From NCBI GenBank assembly GCA_035501735.1, contig DATJVR010000094.1, positions 1 through 64,000 on the forward strand: DNA of 64,000 bases, read 5' to 3'. Made by a program: the position numbers and the translations under genes. This DNA is from PNAI01 sp035501735 (GTDB lineage: Bacteria > Pseudomonadota > Alphaproteobacteria > Rhizobiales > Xanthobacteraceae). Below are positions 43,360-52,696 of this stretch, one piece after another. The notes under the pieces were generated by a model. It had not been told where the DNA came from. It saw only the letters and a list, made by a program, of their open reading frames with translations, and did no database searches. Within the stretch, counting starts at the first letter, position 1; each line of letters opens with the position of its first letter.

Positions 43360-43842
43360 CTACTTCTCGCGCTCCCACACCACGATGACGCGCACTATTT
43401 TGCCGCCGACGTTCGGGTGCGGCATCGGCGGGCTCTCGATGAAGAGCTTGTCGCCGTCGAAGCGCACGAAACGCACCTGCTCGCCGCCGACCCAGGCTTC
43501 GTTCCAGGCCATCTCGACCTTGGTGGTCACCTTGTTGCCCTCGACCGTGTAGCGGCCCGAGTAGGAAATCATGGTGCGCAGCGCCTGCGCGCGCTCCTCG
43601 TCGGTCTTCGGCACCGGCCGCTTCTCCGCCGTCACCAGCGCCAGCCAGCGCCCGTCGGCGGTCGCGATCTGCCGGCCGCGCGGATGTTCGCCGAGCACAG
43701 GCGTGAGCGCCTTGGTCTCCTGGTCCTCGTAGTTCACCGAGACGAGCTTCCACGTGCCGACGATCAGCTCTTTCTCGTTCGCCGCCCAACTCGGCGAAGC
43801 AACCGCAGCGAGTAACAGCCAAGCGAACACGATGGCACGCAT
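43360..43842 (-). CDS. Exported lipocalin-like protein
   Basis: The 160-residue protein has a signal peptide (MRAIVFAWLLLAAVASPSWA) and a lipocalin-like domain of the kind starting ELIVGTWKLVSVNY, with FDGDKLFIESPP and VRVIVVWEREK strands. Ligand unknown. The ATG at 43842 has GGGGG upstream; a TTG 18 bp earlier is less likely. It converges with rnd, 6 bp between stops. Confidence 0.75.
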   Translation of the reverse strand: MRAIVFAWLLLAAVASPSWAANEKELIVGTWKLVSVNYEDQETKALTPVLGEHPRGRQIATADGRWLALVTAEKRPVPKTDEERAQALRTMISYSGRYTVEGNKVTTKVEMAWNEAWVGGEQVRFVRFDGDKLFIESPPMPHPNVGGKIVRVIVVWEREK

Positions 43843-43875
43843 GAATTCCCCCGTAAGCAACGAACCGGCCCGAGC

Positions 43876-44547
43876 TTAACCGCGGAACAAATCGCCCGCC
43901 AGCGCCCGCGTGACCGGCCGTTTCTGTCGCAGCGCCTCGCTGTCGAGCCGCTCCACCGCATCCCGCACCGCGGCAAAGGATCGCTCGACGCGCGTCAGCA
44001 AGTATGCGATCAGGCTTTCGTCGACCACGAGTTGCCGGTCGGCGAACTGCTTCACGATCACCGCGCGCAACAGCGCGTCATCGGGTGTCGCGAGGTTGAT
44101 CACCGGCAGCGCCCTGAGGCGTGAGATCAGATCGTTCAGCATGATCGCAAAACCGGTTGGCGCCTCGCGCGCGGTGATCAGCATTGAAGCCTCCTGCTCG
44201 CGCGCGAGATTGAGCAGGTGAAACAAGGCCCGCTCGTCGAAACGATTCGCCGCGAGATCCTCGACCACCAGCGCGTTGGTTGCGAGCATGGCCGGCAGAT
44301 TGACGCTCTCGAGCGCCCGCGCGGCGACGAGCCGCGCTCCCGCGATCTGCGACCAGATCGCCGCGAGATGGCTCTTGCCGGAACCATCAGGGCCCACCAG
44401 CAGCATGACGCGCGCCGGCCAGTCCGGCCAGCGCTCGATCAGTTTCAGCGCCGCCTCGTTCGACGGACCGGGGAGGAAATCCTCCCGTGCAAAGCTTTCC
44501 GCATGATCGAGCGTCAGGGCGAGCTGACGCGGAGCAAAATTGGCCAT
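43876..44547 (-). CDS. hdaA: DnaA-related regulatory inactivator HdaA
   Basis: The 223-residue protein is a DnaA-like AAA+ domain without the DNA-binding part: MLLVGPDGSGKSHLAAIW (Walker A), ALVVEDLAA (Walker B-like) and SRLRALPVINLATPDD. HdaA stimulates ATP hydrolysis by DnaA and limits initiation. The N-terminal QLALTLDH fits the beta-clamp binding peptide. The start at 44547 is chosen after GGAGACGAG, at the end of the PerM-like gene. This neighbour order is known in Alphaproteobacteria. Confidence 0.88.
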   Translation of the reverse strand: MANFAPRQLALTLDHAESFAREDFLPGPSNEAALKLIERWPDWPARVMLLVGPDGSGKSHLAAIWSQIAGARLVAARALESVNLPAMLATNALVVEDLAANRFDERALFHLLNLAREQEASMLITAREAPTGFAIMLNDLISRLRALPVINLATPDDALLRAVIVKQFADRQLVVDESLIAYLLTRVERSFAAVRDAVERLDSEALRQKRPVTRALAGDLFRG

Positions 44548-44551
44548 GAGC

Positions 44552-45640
44552 TCAACTCGTCTCCCCGCTGCCGTAGAGCGGGCTCGCGAGGTACTGCCGC
44601 AACGCGAAGCGCACCAGCACGCCGATTGCGGCCGCAAGCGGCACCGCCACCAGCAGCCCGACGAAACCGAACAGATAGCCGAACGCAAACAGCGCGAACA
44701 TCAGCCAGACCGGATGCAGCCCGATCCGCTCGCCGACGAGTTTTGGCGCCAGCACATAGCCTTCCATGAGCTGCCCTACGAGGAAGATGGCGAGAATGAT
44801 GATGAATGGCGTCCAATTGGGCCAGAATTGGGCGACGGCAAGGCCCATCGCCACCACGAGACCGGTCAATGACCCGACATAGGGGATAAAGCTCAGCACG
44901 CCCGCCGCAAAACCGATCAAGAATCCAAAATTCAACCCGGTCAGCGCCAAGGCCACGGCATAGTACGTGGCGAGAATGAGACAGATGCCGGTCTGCCCGC
45001 GCACGAAGCCCGCAATCGCCGCGTCGATCTCACGCGCGAGCTGACGCACGGTTGCCTGTTGCGGCCGCGGCACCCAGCCGTCGATCGCTGCGATCATGCG
45101 GTCCCAGTCGCACAGCAGGTAGAACGCCACCACCGGCGTGATCACGATCAGCGACAGGATAGACACCAGCGCCTGCCCGCCCGACCACAGCGAACGCGCG
45201 AACGAACCGAGCCAGCTCGCGCCCTGCGTCACCAGATCGCCGACCGATTTGCTGGCGTCGGGCAGACGATCGCCGATGATCTTTTGCAGCCACGCGTGGC
45301 TGGGATCGGCGATCACCGCTTGCAATCGCGTCACGTATCCGGGAACGCGATCGACGAATGAGGACAGCTGGCTCGCCAGGATCGGCGCCAACAGCAGCAC
45401 CAGCACGATCAACAATGCGATCACCAGCACGATGATGACGAGTCCCGACAACGCGCGTGGAATCCCGAGCCGTTCCAAGCGCCGCGCCAGTGGATTAAGC
45501 AGATAGGCGAGCGCCGCCCCCGCGACGAATGGCAGCAGGACCGGACTGAGCAGCCACAACAGCGCGATGAAAACCGCCAGCGCCGCGATCCAGAACGTGA
45601 GTTGCCGCTCGATCGTCATCGTGCCCGCGCCGCCCGTCAC
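44552..45640 (-). CDS. AI-2E family (PerM-like) membrane transporter
   Basis: The 362-residue protein has about eight membrane helices arranged as in the AI-2E/PerM family, including AFYLLCDWDRM, GQTGICLILATYYAVAL and GSLTGLVVAMGLAVAQFWP. The substrate is uncertain. The start is GTG at 45640, right at the pgsA stop; an ATG at 45619 is an alternative. It is the middle gene of pgsA-perM-hdaA. Confidence 0.87.
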   Translation of the reverse strand: MTGGAGTMTIERQLTFWIAALAVFIALLWLLSPVLLPFVAGAALAYLLNPLARRLERLGIPRALSGLVIIVLVIALLIVLVLLLAPILASQLSSFVDRVPGYVTRLQAVIADPSHAWLQKIIGDRLPDASKSVGDLVTQGASWLGSFARSLWSGGQALVSILSLIVITPVVAFYLLCDWDRMIAAIDGWVPRPQQATVRQLAREIDAAIAGFVRGQTGICLILATYYAVALALTGLNFGFLIGFAAGVLSFIPYVGSLTGLVVAMGLAVAQFWPNWTPFIIILAIFLVGQLMEGYVLAPKLVGERIGLHPVWLMFALFAFGYLFGFVGLLVAVPLAAAIGVLVRFALRQYLASPLYGSGETS

Positions 45641-45643
45641 GGC

Positions 45644-46189
45644 TCAATGGCCGGCTTCCGCCTCATTCATGTGGCGTATCCATTCGGCGACATAGAAGCC
45701 GATCGAGAGCAAGGTCAAGACTGCGACCAGAGTCATCGCGAGCCGCAACAGCCATGTCGCTTCGAGGCCGAATCCGGACAGGCCGAGCACAAGACCCGCA
45801 TAGAGGATCTGCGCGGCGGTATTGAGCTTCGACACCGTCAGGGGCTTCACCGTGACCGGCTTGCCCACGAGCCACGACAGCAGCACCGCACCGACGATCA
45901 TGATGTCGCGCGAGACCACCAGGATCACGATCCAACGGGGGATGATTCCGGTAATCCCAAGCGTCAGGTAGATCGAGACGATCAGCACCTTGTCCGCGAG
46001 TGGATCGAGATAGGCGCCGAGGTCGGTCTGCATGCCGAAACGCTTGGCGAGGAAGCCGTCGACCGCGTCGCTGACGGCCGCGACCGCGAACAATATGAAG
46101 GCATAGTCCAGATCGCCCGATGCGATCGTATAGACCACGACCGGCACGAGCAAAATCCGCCCAAGCGTAATGAGATTTGGAATACTCAA
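45644..46189 (-). CDS. pgsA: CDP-diacylglycerol-glycerol-3-phosphate 3-phosphatidyltransferase
   Basis: The 181-residue membrane enzyme makes phosphatidylglycerol phosphate. It has the CDP-alcohol phosphotransferase motif spread over SDAVDGFLAKRFGMQTDLGA and YLDPLADK, and an N-terminus SIPNLITLGRILLVPVV typical of PgsA. First gene of the pgsA-perM-hdaA operon, divergent from purM. Confidence 0.93.
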   Translation of the reverse strand: MSIPNLITLGRILLVPVVVYTIASGDLDYAFILFAVAAVSDAVDGFLAKRFGMQTDLGAYLDPLADKVLIVSIYLTLGITGIIPRWIVILVVSRDIMIVGAVLLSWLVGKPVTVKPLTVSKLNTAAQILYAGLVLGLSGFGLEATWLLRLAMTLVAVLTLLSIGFYVAEWIRHMNEAEAGH

Positions 46190-46271
46190 ACCGCCGCCCC
46201 GACCGCCGCATCACTCGTCGAATGGCCGGCTGTCCGCTGCCGGCCTTTCGCACGCCCCGCCGCACTATAGA

Positions 46272-46302
46272 ACATGATGCCGAAAAGTGGGAACCGGTTT
46301 TC
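46272..46302. repeat. Rhizobiales palindromic repeat, half copy
   Basis: It shares ATGATNCCGAAAAGTGGGAA plus CCGG and TTT with the copy at 146-194 but lacks the second arm. It lies in the divergent pgsA-purM spacer, about 125 bp before purM. Confidence 0.6.
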
Positions 46303-46427
46303 CCGCCTCCGCGAAGCACAAGCAAAATGCCGGAGCCCGCGCTGATTCAACCAAAATCGACAAGGCTTCAGCGAACCATTGCGCGCAGTGCGATTCCCGC
46401 CTACTACCGCGCCCTTGGGATCGGATC

Positions 46428-47489
46428 ATGGCAGGCAAGGGACTCACCTACGCGTCTTCCGGCGTCGACATCGATGCCGGCAATCGCATGGTGGATTTGA
46501 TCAAGCCGCTGCTGCGCAAAACCGCGCGCCCCGGCGCCGACGCCGAAATCGGCGGCTTCGGCGGGCTGTTCGATCTCAAGCAGGCGGGCTTTTCCGATCC
46601 AGTGCTCGTTGCCGGAACCGACGGGGTCGGCACCAAGGTCAAGATCGCCGTGGAAACCGGGCAGCATGACACGATCGGCGTCGACCTCGTCGCCATGTCG
46701 GTCAACGATATCGTGGTGCAAGGCGCCGAGCCGCTGTTCTTCCTCGACTACTTCGCCTGCAGCAAGCTCAAGCCCGAAGTCGGCGCCGCAGTGGTCGCCG
46801 GCATTGTCGAAGGCTGCCGCCAAGCCGGCTGCGCGCTGATCGGCGGCGAGACCGCCGAGATGCCGGGAATCTACCAGCATGACGATTACGACCTCGCGGG
46901 CTTTGCCGTCGGCGCTGCCGAACGCGCGCAGTTGCTGCCGCGCAACGACGTACGCGTGGGCGACATCGTGCTCGGCATCGCGTCGTCGGGCGTGCACTCC
47001 AACGGCTTCTCACTCGTGCGCAAGGTCGCCGAGCAAGCCGGGCTCAAGTGGGATGCGCCGGCGCCCTTCGATCGCACGCGCAAACTCGGGCCCGCCGTGC
47101 TCACGCCGACGCGCATCTACGTGAAATCCTGCCTCGCCGCGATCCGCGAAACCGGCGCAGTGAAAGCGCTCGCCCACATCACCGGCGGCGGATTTCCCGA
47201 CAATATTCCGCGCGTGCTGCCGAAGGGCCTTGGCGTTCGGCTCGATCTTGCGCGCGTTCCAGTGCTGCCCGTGTTCAAATGGCTCGCGCAAGCTGGCAAC
47301 ATCGCCGAGCCGGAAATGTTGCGCACCTTCAACTGCGGGATCGGCATGATCGCAATCGTCGAACCCGCAAAAGCCGATGCGGTATCGAACATCCTGACCC
47401 GGCACGGCGAAAACATAACCCGGCTCGGCGAAGTCACAGCCGACGCCAATAGTCACGTCGCCTATGCCAGTCACCTCGATCTGACCTGA
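46428..47489 (+). CDS. purM: Phosphoribosylformylglycinamidine cyclo-ligase
   Basis: The 353-residue enzyme makes aminoimidazole ribotide in purine synthesis. Seen: YASSGVDIDAGNRMVDLIKPL, GGFGGLFDL, DGVGTKVKIA and GGETAEMPGIY of the PurM fold, and HITGGGFPDNIPR. The start is ATG 46428, matching the family N-terminus; the frame to 46287 adds 47 unlikely residues. purN follows 2 bp after the stop. Confidence 0.97.
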   Translation: MAGKGLTYASSGVDIDAGNRMVDLIKPLLRKTARPGADAEIGGFGGLFDLKQAGFSDPVLVAGTDGVGTKVKIAVETGQHDTIGVDLVAMSVNDIVVQGAEPLFFLDYFACSKLKPEVGAAVVAGIVEGCRQAGCALIGGETAEMPGIYQHDDYDLAGFAVGAAERAQLLPRNDVRVGDIVLGIASSGVHSNGFSLVRKVAEQAGLKWDAPAPFDRTRKLGPAVLTPTRIYVKSCLAAIRETGAVKALAHITGGGFPDNIPRVLPKGLGVRLDLARVPVLPVFKWLAQAGNIAEPEMLRTFNCGIGMIAIVEPAKADAVSNILTRHGENITRLGEVTADANSHVAYASHLDLT

Positions 47490-47491
47490 CG

Positions 47492-48199
47492 ATGCCGACG
47501 AAGACGAGCAAAAGAAGCGGGAAACAGCGCGTCGCTATTCTTATTTCCGGCCGCGGCTCGAACATGGCCGCGTTGATCCGAGCGGCCAAGGCGAAGAACT
47601 ATCCCGCCCAGACCGCGCTGGTTGTGTCCAACGAGCCCAAGGCCGAAGGCCTCAAGCACGCCCGCCGAGCCGGCATCCTGACCGCCACGATCGATCATCG
47701 CCCCTTCGGCAAGAATCGCGGAAAATTCGAGCGCGCGCTGCATGCCGAACTCAAGCGCCACGATATCGATATCGTTTGCCTTGCCGGCTTCATGCGGCTG
47801 CTGACGCCATGGTTTGTCGGCAAATGGAACGGCCGTCTGCTGAACATCCACCCTGCCCTGCTTCCCGCGTTCAAGGGCCTCGACACGCACGCCCGCGCGC
47901 TTGCCGCCGGAGTGAAAATCCACGGCGCCACCGTCCATTTCGTCGTGCCGGAAATGGATTCCGGACCGATCATCGCTCAGGCGGCGGTCCCGGTTTTCTC
48001 CAAAGACACGCCGGCGACCCTCGCCGCGCGGGTCATCAAGGTCGAGCACCGCATTTATCCGGTGGCTTTGAGGATTGTGGCCGAGCGCCGCGCGGGGAAC
48101 GTCAAGCGACCGCGCTATCAACGGCGGGCCGAAGATCGACAACGCACACACCGCGCCAAAAGTTCCCAAAGAAGTTCCAAAAATAAAACCCCCGGCTGA
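47492..48199 (+). CDS. purN: Phosphoribosylglycinamide formyltransferase with unusual basic tail
   Basis: The 235-residue product transfers formyl from 10-formyl-THF to GAR. Active-site segments are intact: ILISGRGSNM, GFMRLLTPWFV, LLNIHPALLPAFKG and HFVVPEMDSGPII. From about residue 200 the tail (NVKRPRYQRRAEDRQRTHRAKS) is strongly basic and unlike PurN; another frame reads DRAINGGPKIDNAH, which looks more like the usual end, so a frameshift near 48095 is possible. The stop codon falls in the loop of the cspA terminator. Confidence 0.9.
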   Translation: MPTKTSKRSGKQRVAILISGRGSNMAALIRAAKAKNYPAQTALVVSNEPKAEGLKHARRAGILTATIDHRPFGKNRGKFERALHAELKRHDIDIVCLAGFMRLLTPWFVGKWNGRLLNIHPALLPAFKGLDTHARALAAGVKIHGATVHFVVPEMDSGPIIAQAAVPVFSKDTPATLAARVIKVEHRIYPVALRIVAERRAGNVKRPRYQRRAEDRQRTHRAKSSQRSSKNKTPG

Positions 48200-48208
48200 G
48201 GCCGGGGG
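48178..48208 (-). terminator. Rho-independent terminator of cspA, overlapping the end of purN
   Basis: A perfect 8-bp stem (GCCCCCGG-type: CCCCCGGC/GCCGGGGG, loop TGAG) is followed on the minus strand by TTTTATTTTT. On the plus strand the hairpin covers the last codons and stop of purN and has no T tract. Confidence 0.85.
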
Positions 48209-48261
48209 CTACGGGAATTCACCCCGTGAGTCCGAGCTAGGCTCGGGACGCAGTCAATTCG

Positions 48262-48465
48262 TCATGAGACCTTGAGGTTCTCAGCGGACGTCTTGCCGCG
48301 ATTTGTTACCAGCTCGTACTCGACTGTCTGGCCTTCATTGAGGGTGCTGAGCCCCGCACGCTCGACGGCCGAAATGTGAACGAACACATCCCGTTCGCCG
48401 GTCGACGGTTTGATAAACCCGTAACCCTTCGTCGGATTAAACCATTTGACGGTGCCTTTTTGCAT
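48262..48465 (-). CDS. cspA: Cold-shock domain protein
   Basis: The 67-residue RNA chaperone has both RNA-binding motifs (KGYGFIKP and DVFVHISAV) and starts QKGTVKWFNPTKG. It melts RNA structure, often in the cold or in stationary phase. A purine-rich GGAG site lies close to the ATG at 48465, and a long leader is likely, as usual for csp genes. It converges on purN. Confidence 0.97.
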   Translation of the reverse strand: MQKGTVKWFNPTKGYGFIKPSTGERDVFVHISAVERAGLSTLNEGQTVEYELVTNRGKTSAENLKVS

Positions 48466-48853
48466 CGTCGTCTCCTAGTCCTAGTCTAGAGATTAAGTTG
48501 ACGTGGCTTGCTCGCTGCACTCCGCGCCACAACCCGGCTTTTGGGGAAAGGGTCCGAAACGATCGTCAGTAGACGCGCAGCGGGCCAAGACGGCCAAAAT
48601 CAGATTGCGGCGCCACAAAATAGGAAAATTGCGGCCTAAGCAAGGCCGGAAAGTTATAGGCCGTTCAAAAAAGTTGCACATTGCCTCTGCACCAAGAGCG
48701 CGCAACGCAACCGATCATTGCCGGCAAGCCCCTTGAGCAAGAAGAGAAATCCGCAGAATCGTTTCACCGCCGCAGTGACGGCTCCGCTGCAATAATAAAT
48801 TGTTCACCGTGCCGGTGATCGGAGAAGATTTTTTCCGAGATTGTGGCAGCGCT
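48466..48853. other. 388-bp region without a convincing gene
   Basis: This holds the cspA promoter and leader (transcribed leftwards) and the 3' end of the molybdopterin oxidoreductase transcript. Short open frames on both strands here have no ribosome site, low-complexity products and no family. I see no terminator with a good T run; TCGGA/TCCGA arms near 48821-48840 are too short to trust. Confidence 0.5.
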
Positions 48854-50959
48854 TCACGACGCGCGTTTGATCCACACCCGGTTGTCGTGGAACGCGGCGC
48901 CGCCAAAGGGAGCGATCGCGTCGGCCCCGGTCAAAGTGTTGATGCCGCGGCCGTCGGGGTATGCCTCGTTCGGCCAGATCGATTCGGCGATCAGCACGCC
49001 GCGCCGCACGCCGTCGAAATGCCGCGCGTGCAGACGCACCGCGCCGCGCGTGTTGCCTAAAACGACGTCAGCGCCATCCTCGATTGCCAGCGGGCGCGCA
49101 TCGTCGGGGTGAATCATCACCTCCGGCCGGCCTTCCTTCAGGCGCGAGGTCGGCGTCTCGTTAAAGGTTGAATTGAGAAAGCCGCGCGCCGGCGAGGTCG
49201 CGAGCCGGAACGGGTGTGCCGCATCTGCCTCCTCGATGATGGTCCAATGGTCCGGCAGTTTCGGCATCGCCGCGATCGGACCGGCGTGCACCGGCATGCG
49301 GAACGGCACGTTCGGCCAATCCGGCTTGAAGCGGAATTTCCCGTCCGGATAGGCGAAGCCCTTGATGTAATGGGCGGTCGCGAAATCCGGCTGGCAATCG
49401 ATCCAGCGCTTGCGCTCAAGCTCGGCGAGCGTGCCCCAGCCCGATTTCTGCAGCGTCCAGTCGATCAGCTCGCGCGGGCTCATATCGAAGCCCGGATGCT
49501 TCGCTCCGAGCCTCTTCGCCAACCCGCAGATCACCTCGTGGTTCGACCGGCATTCACCCGGCGGCTCGATCAGCTTCGGCCCGAGCAGGATGTATTGGCT
49601 GCCGCCCGCCTGATAGACGTCATCGTGCTCCATGAACATGGTCGCCGGCAGCACCACGTCTGCCATTCTCGCGGTCTCGGTCATGAACTGTTCGTGCACG
49701 CAGGTGAACAGATCAGCGCGCGCAAACCCGCGCTTGACCGATTCCTGATCTGGACAAACCGAGACCGGATTGGTGTTTTGGATCAGCAGAGCGGTGACCG
49801 GCGGGCCGTCCTTTAACGCCTCCATGTCACCGCACAGGATTGGACCGATCCGCGACTGATCGAGCATGCGCACCGAAGGATCGCGCGCCTCGCTCGCTTC
49901 GATCATCGATTTGTCCCAATGATAGATCGCCGCGTTGTTGTGGAACGCGCCCCCGCCTTCGTGCAGCCACGCACCGGTAACGGCCGGAATGCAGCTCGCC
50001 GCGTGCATATTGACGGGGCCGTTACGCGAGCGCGAGAAGCCATAGCCGAGACGGAAGAACGCACGTTTGGTCGCACCCACGAGCCGCGCGAATTCCTCGA
50101 TCGTTGCCGCTGGGCATCCCGTGATTTGCTCGGCCCATTGCGGCGTGCGCGTGCGCACATGCGCGGCAAGCTCGCGCGGCGCGTCGGTGTATTTGTCGAG
50201 ATAGCCCCAGTCCGCTTGACCGTCGCGGAATAGGCAATGCATCACCGCGCAGGCGAGCGCGCCGTCCGTGCCCGGCTTCACCAGCACCGGCAGATCGGCC
50301 TGCTCCATCGTGCCGTTCATGTAGATGTCCACCGCGACGATTTTCGCGCCGCGGTCTTTGCGCGCGCGCACCGCGTGCGTCATGACGTTGACCTGGGTGT
50401 TCACCGCGTTGGTGCCCCAGATCACCACCAGATCCGATTTCGCCATTTCGCGCGGATCGGCACCGGCGATCATGCCGGTGCCCGCGGCGAAGCCGGTATA
50501 AGCCGCGTTGACGCAAATGGTGGAATGAAAACCGGAATATTTTTTCACATGCCGCAGGCGATGGATGCCGTCGCGCATCACCAGGCCCATAGTGCCCGCA
50601 TAGAAATATGGCCACACCGCTTCCGCACCGTACCGCGTTTCGGCCTTGAGAAAATTCTCGGCGACGAGATCGAGCGCCGAGTCCCACGAGATCGGCTCGA
50701 AGCGGCCGGAGTCCTTCGTACCCTTGCGCACAAGCGGACGCGTCACGCGATCGGGATGATGGATGCGTTCGGCATAGCGCGCGACTTTGGCGCAGATCAC
50801 GCCGGCCGTGTAATCGTTGTCGCGCGCGCCGTGGACCCGGCCGATGGTGTGCTCGTCGAGCACCTCGACTTCGAGCGCGCAGGTGGACGGACAATCGTGC
50901 GGGCAGGCGGAATAACCGATACGCGCCGCGGCCGCACGATTTCGTACGGCTTCGTTCAT
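48854..50959 (-). CDS. Molybdopterin oxidoreductase (DMSO-reductase superfamily)
   Basis: The 701-residue protein carries a 4Fe-4S site at the N-terminus (CPHDCPSTC at 19-27 and Cys56 in GVICAKV) and molybdopterin guanine dinucleotide segments (VVIWGTNAVNTQVNV, LLIQNTNPVSVCPDQ, VVLPATMFMEHDDVYQAGG, HPDDARPLAIEDGA). Substrate unknown; it resembles formate dehydrogenase-like or assimilatory-type enzymes. There is no Tat signal, so it is cytoplasmic. No electron-transfer subunit is adjacent. Confidence 0.9.
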   Translation of the reverse strand: MNEAVRNRAAAARIGYSACPHDCPSTCALEVEVLDEHTIGRVHGARDNDYTAGVICAKVARYAERIHHPDRVTRPLVRKGTKDSGRFEPISWDSALDLVAENFLKAETRYGAEAVWPYFYAGTMGLVMRDGIHRLRHVKKYSGFHSTICVNAAYTGFAAGTGMIAGADPREMAKSDLVVIWGTNAVNTQVNVMTHAVRARKDRGAKIVAVDIYMNGTMEQADLPVLVKPGTDGALACAVMHCLFRDGQADWGYLDKYTDAPRELAAHVRTRTPQWAEQITGCPAATIEEFARLVGATKRAFFRLGYGFSRSRNGPVNMHAASCIPAVTGAWLHEGGGAFHNNAAIYHWDKSMIEASEARDPSVRMLDQSRIGPILCGDMEALKDGPPVTALLIQNTNPVSVCPDQESVKRGFARADLFTCVHEQFMTETARMADVVLPATMFMEHDDVYQAGGSQYILLGPKLIEPPGECRSNHEVICGLAKRLGAKHPGFDMSPRELIDWTLQKSGWGTLAELERKRWIDCQPDFATAHYIKGFAYPDGKFRFKPDWPNVPFRMPVHAGPIAAMPKLPDHWTIIEEADAAHPFRLATSPARGFLNSTFNETPTSRLKEGRPEVMIHPDDARPLAIEDGADVVLGNTRGAVRLHARHFDGVRRGVLIAESIWPNEAYPDGRGINTLTGADAIAPFGGAAFHDNRVWIKRAS

Positions 50960-50981
50960 GCGCGCGAGGATACGCCCGGGA

Positions 50982-51695
50982 TCAGGCCTCTTCCAGCGCC
51001 ACGTGGTGCCGGCGCCGCCAGATATAGCCCGACACGACCACCAGAGCCGCGCCGACTATCTGGAATGCGAGATCGAGATGCTCAGGGTTCACCCCGCCGA
51101 ACAGGCGTTCGCTGATGATCGGATCGCTCGCCATGATGTCGCCCGCGACCCAGCCGAGGATCGCCGCGCCGCCCCATACCAGGATCGGGAACCGCTCGAG
51201 CAGCGCCAGGATGATGGCGCTGCCTGCGATCACCATCGGAATGCTTACAGCCAGGCCGATGGTCAGCAGCACATATTGACCCTTGGCGACCGCGGCGACC
51301 GCGATGACGTTGTCGAGGCTCATCACGATGTCCGCGATCACCACGATGCGCACCGCGCGCCACAAATCCTCGACCGCCTCCGGCGTGTCTTCCTCGTCAT
51401 GGGCCTGCGGGGCCAGAAGCTTCACGGCGATCCAGAACAGCGCAATCGATCCCAGCAGCTTGAGATAGGGCAGCGTCAGCAACACCGAGATCAGGCCGGT
51501 GAAGACGATGAGCAGCACCGAAGCGAAGCCCGCGCCGATCACCATGCCCCACAGCCGCTCCCGCGGCGGCAGGCCGCGGCAGGCGAGCGCGATGACGACG
51601 GCGTTGTCGCCGGACAGCAGGATGTTGATCCAGATGACTTGAAGAACGGACACCCAGAACCCGGCCGAACTTAAATCCGCACCCCAAAACGCCAT
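50982..51695 (-). CDS. TerC/YjbE-like integral membrane protein
   Basis: The 237-residue protein has seven or so helices with paired Asp motifs (LLSGDNAVVIALACRGLP and VMSLDNVIAVAAVA) of the TerC family, now linked to manganese export and metal loading of exported enzymes. I start at ATG 51695 with GGAGGA upstream. It precedes the molybdopterin oxidoreductase gene by 22 bp, so the two are probably co-transcribed. Confidence 0.9.
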   Translation of the reverse strand: MAFWGADLSSAGFWVSVLQVIWINILLSGDNAVVIALACRGLPPRERLWGMVIGAGFASVLLIVFTGLISVLLTLPYLKLLGSIALFWIAVKLLAPQAHDEEDTPEAVEDLWRAVRIVVIADIVMSLDNVIAVAAVAKGQYVLLTIGLAVSIPMVIAGSAIILALLERFPILVWGGAAILGWVAGDIMASDPIISERLFGGVNPEHLDLAFQIVGAALVVVSGYIWRRRHHVALEEA

Positions 51696-51803
51696 GTGCA
51701 ATTCCTCCGCCCTATGTCCTTAGCTGGTCTTTGTTTTTCCCCGCGTCCCGCGGCAATTCCGCAGTTTAACGGACCGATCAATGCCTGGCCAGCATGATTT
51801 GGT

Positions 51804-52226
51804 TCAACCCACGATCTCATTGCCCGAGAAGAACTGCGCGATTTCCTTGACCGCCGTATCGGGCGCGTCGGAACCGTGCACGGAATTTTCGCCGATCGAT
51901 TTCGCGTACAGCTTGCGGATGGTGCCCGCCGCCGCCTTGGCGGGATCGGTGGCCCCCATGATGTCGCGATATTTCGCGATCGCGTTTTCGCCTTCCAGCA
52001 CCTGCACCACCACCGGCCCTGAACTCATGAAATCGACGAGCTCGCGAAAAAACGGGCGCTCGCGGTGCACCGCATAGAACGTTTCCGCCTGCTCGCGCGA
52101 AATGCGCACGCGCTTTTGCGCGACGATGCGCAGACCGGCCTGTTCGATCAGCGCATTGATGGCTCCGGTCAAATTGCGGGCGGTTGCATCGGGCTTGAGA
52201 ATTGAGAAGGTACGCTCGGCGGCCAT
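51804..52226 (-). CDS. ndk: Nucleoside diphosphate kinase
   Basis: The 140-residue enzyme balances nucleoside triphosphates. It has KPDATARNLTG at the start, FMSSGPVVVQVLEGENAI and the catalytic His in NSVHGSDAPDTA (usually NxxHGSD). Length is standard. Confidence 0.97.
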   Translation of the reverse strand: MAAERTFSILKPDATARNLTGAINALIEQAGLRIVAQKRVRISREQAETFYAVHRERPFFRELVDFMSSGPVVVQVLEGENAIAKYRDIMGATDPAKAAAGTIRKLYAKSIGENSVHGSDAPDTAVKEIAQFFSGNEIVG

Positions 52227-52501
52227 AGTGGCGGAACTTTCGACAACGCGACGTTTGGGCAGCCCCAGCTGCGCTGGCCGGGGCTTATAGCCGCAGGCCC
52301 CGGGACCGGCAAGGTTTCAATTTGCGACATTTGGCCTGGAAATCGGGACCATGCACACGCGTGCCGCTCCGGTTCGTCCGCAAATCCGACTGTCCCAATT
52401 CGTGCCGCGATCGACAGACATCCGGTATGCCCACTTCTATTGCCTGGCATTATTTGATAGCTAGGTCGTAAGAAGCGTTTAAACGGTGGGGAGAGCCGCC
52501 C

Positions 52502-52696
52502 ATGTGGGTGCTTATCATTTACGTCGCCCTGATGATGGTCGGGGGCTTGATTGATGTCGGAATCGGCAGTTTTGTCTCGAGCACCTGGTCTGATCCGGTC
52601 AGCCTTCCTGTCTTTCTCGGATGCTATTTCGTCACCTTGTGGCTGATGTGGCGCGTAGCGGTAAAAATCGCCGAACGGCTTCAGCTCAACAGATAA
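52502..52696 (+). CDS. Small membrane protein of unknown function
   Basis: The 64-residue product has two predicted membrane helices (VLIIYVALMMVGGLIDVGIG and VSLPVFLGCYFVTLWLMWRVAV) and a charged tail AVKIAERLQLNR. GGGGAGAG lies about 8 bases before the ATG. I recognise no family. It is the only plausible gene in the gap between ndk and the next small gene. Confidence 0.55.
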   Translation: MWVLIIYVALMMVGGLIDVGIGSFVSSTWSDPVSLPVFLGCYFVTLWLMWRVAVKIAERLQLNR

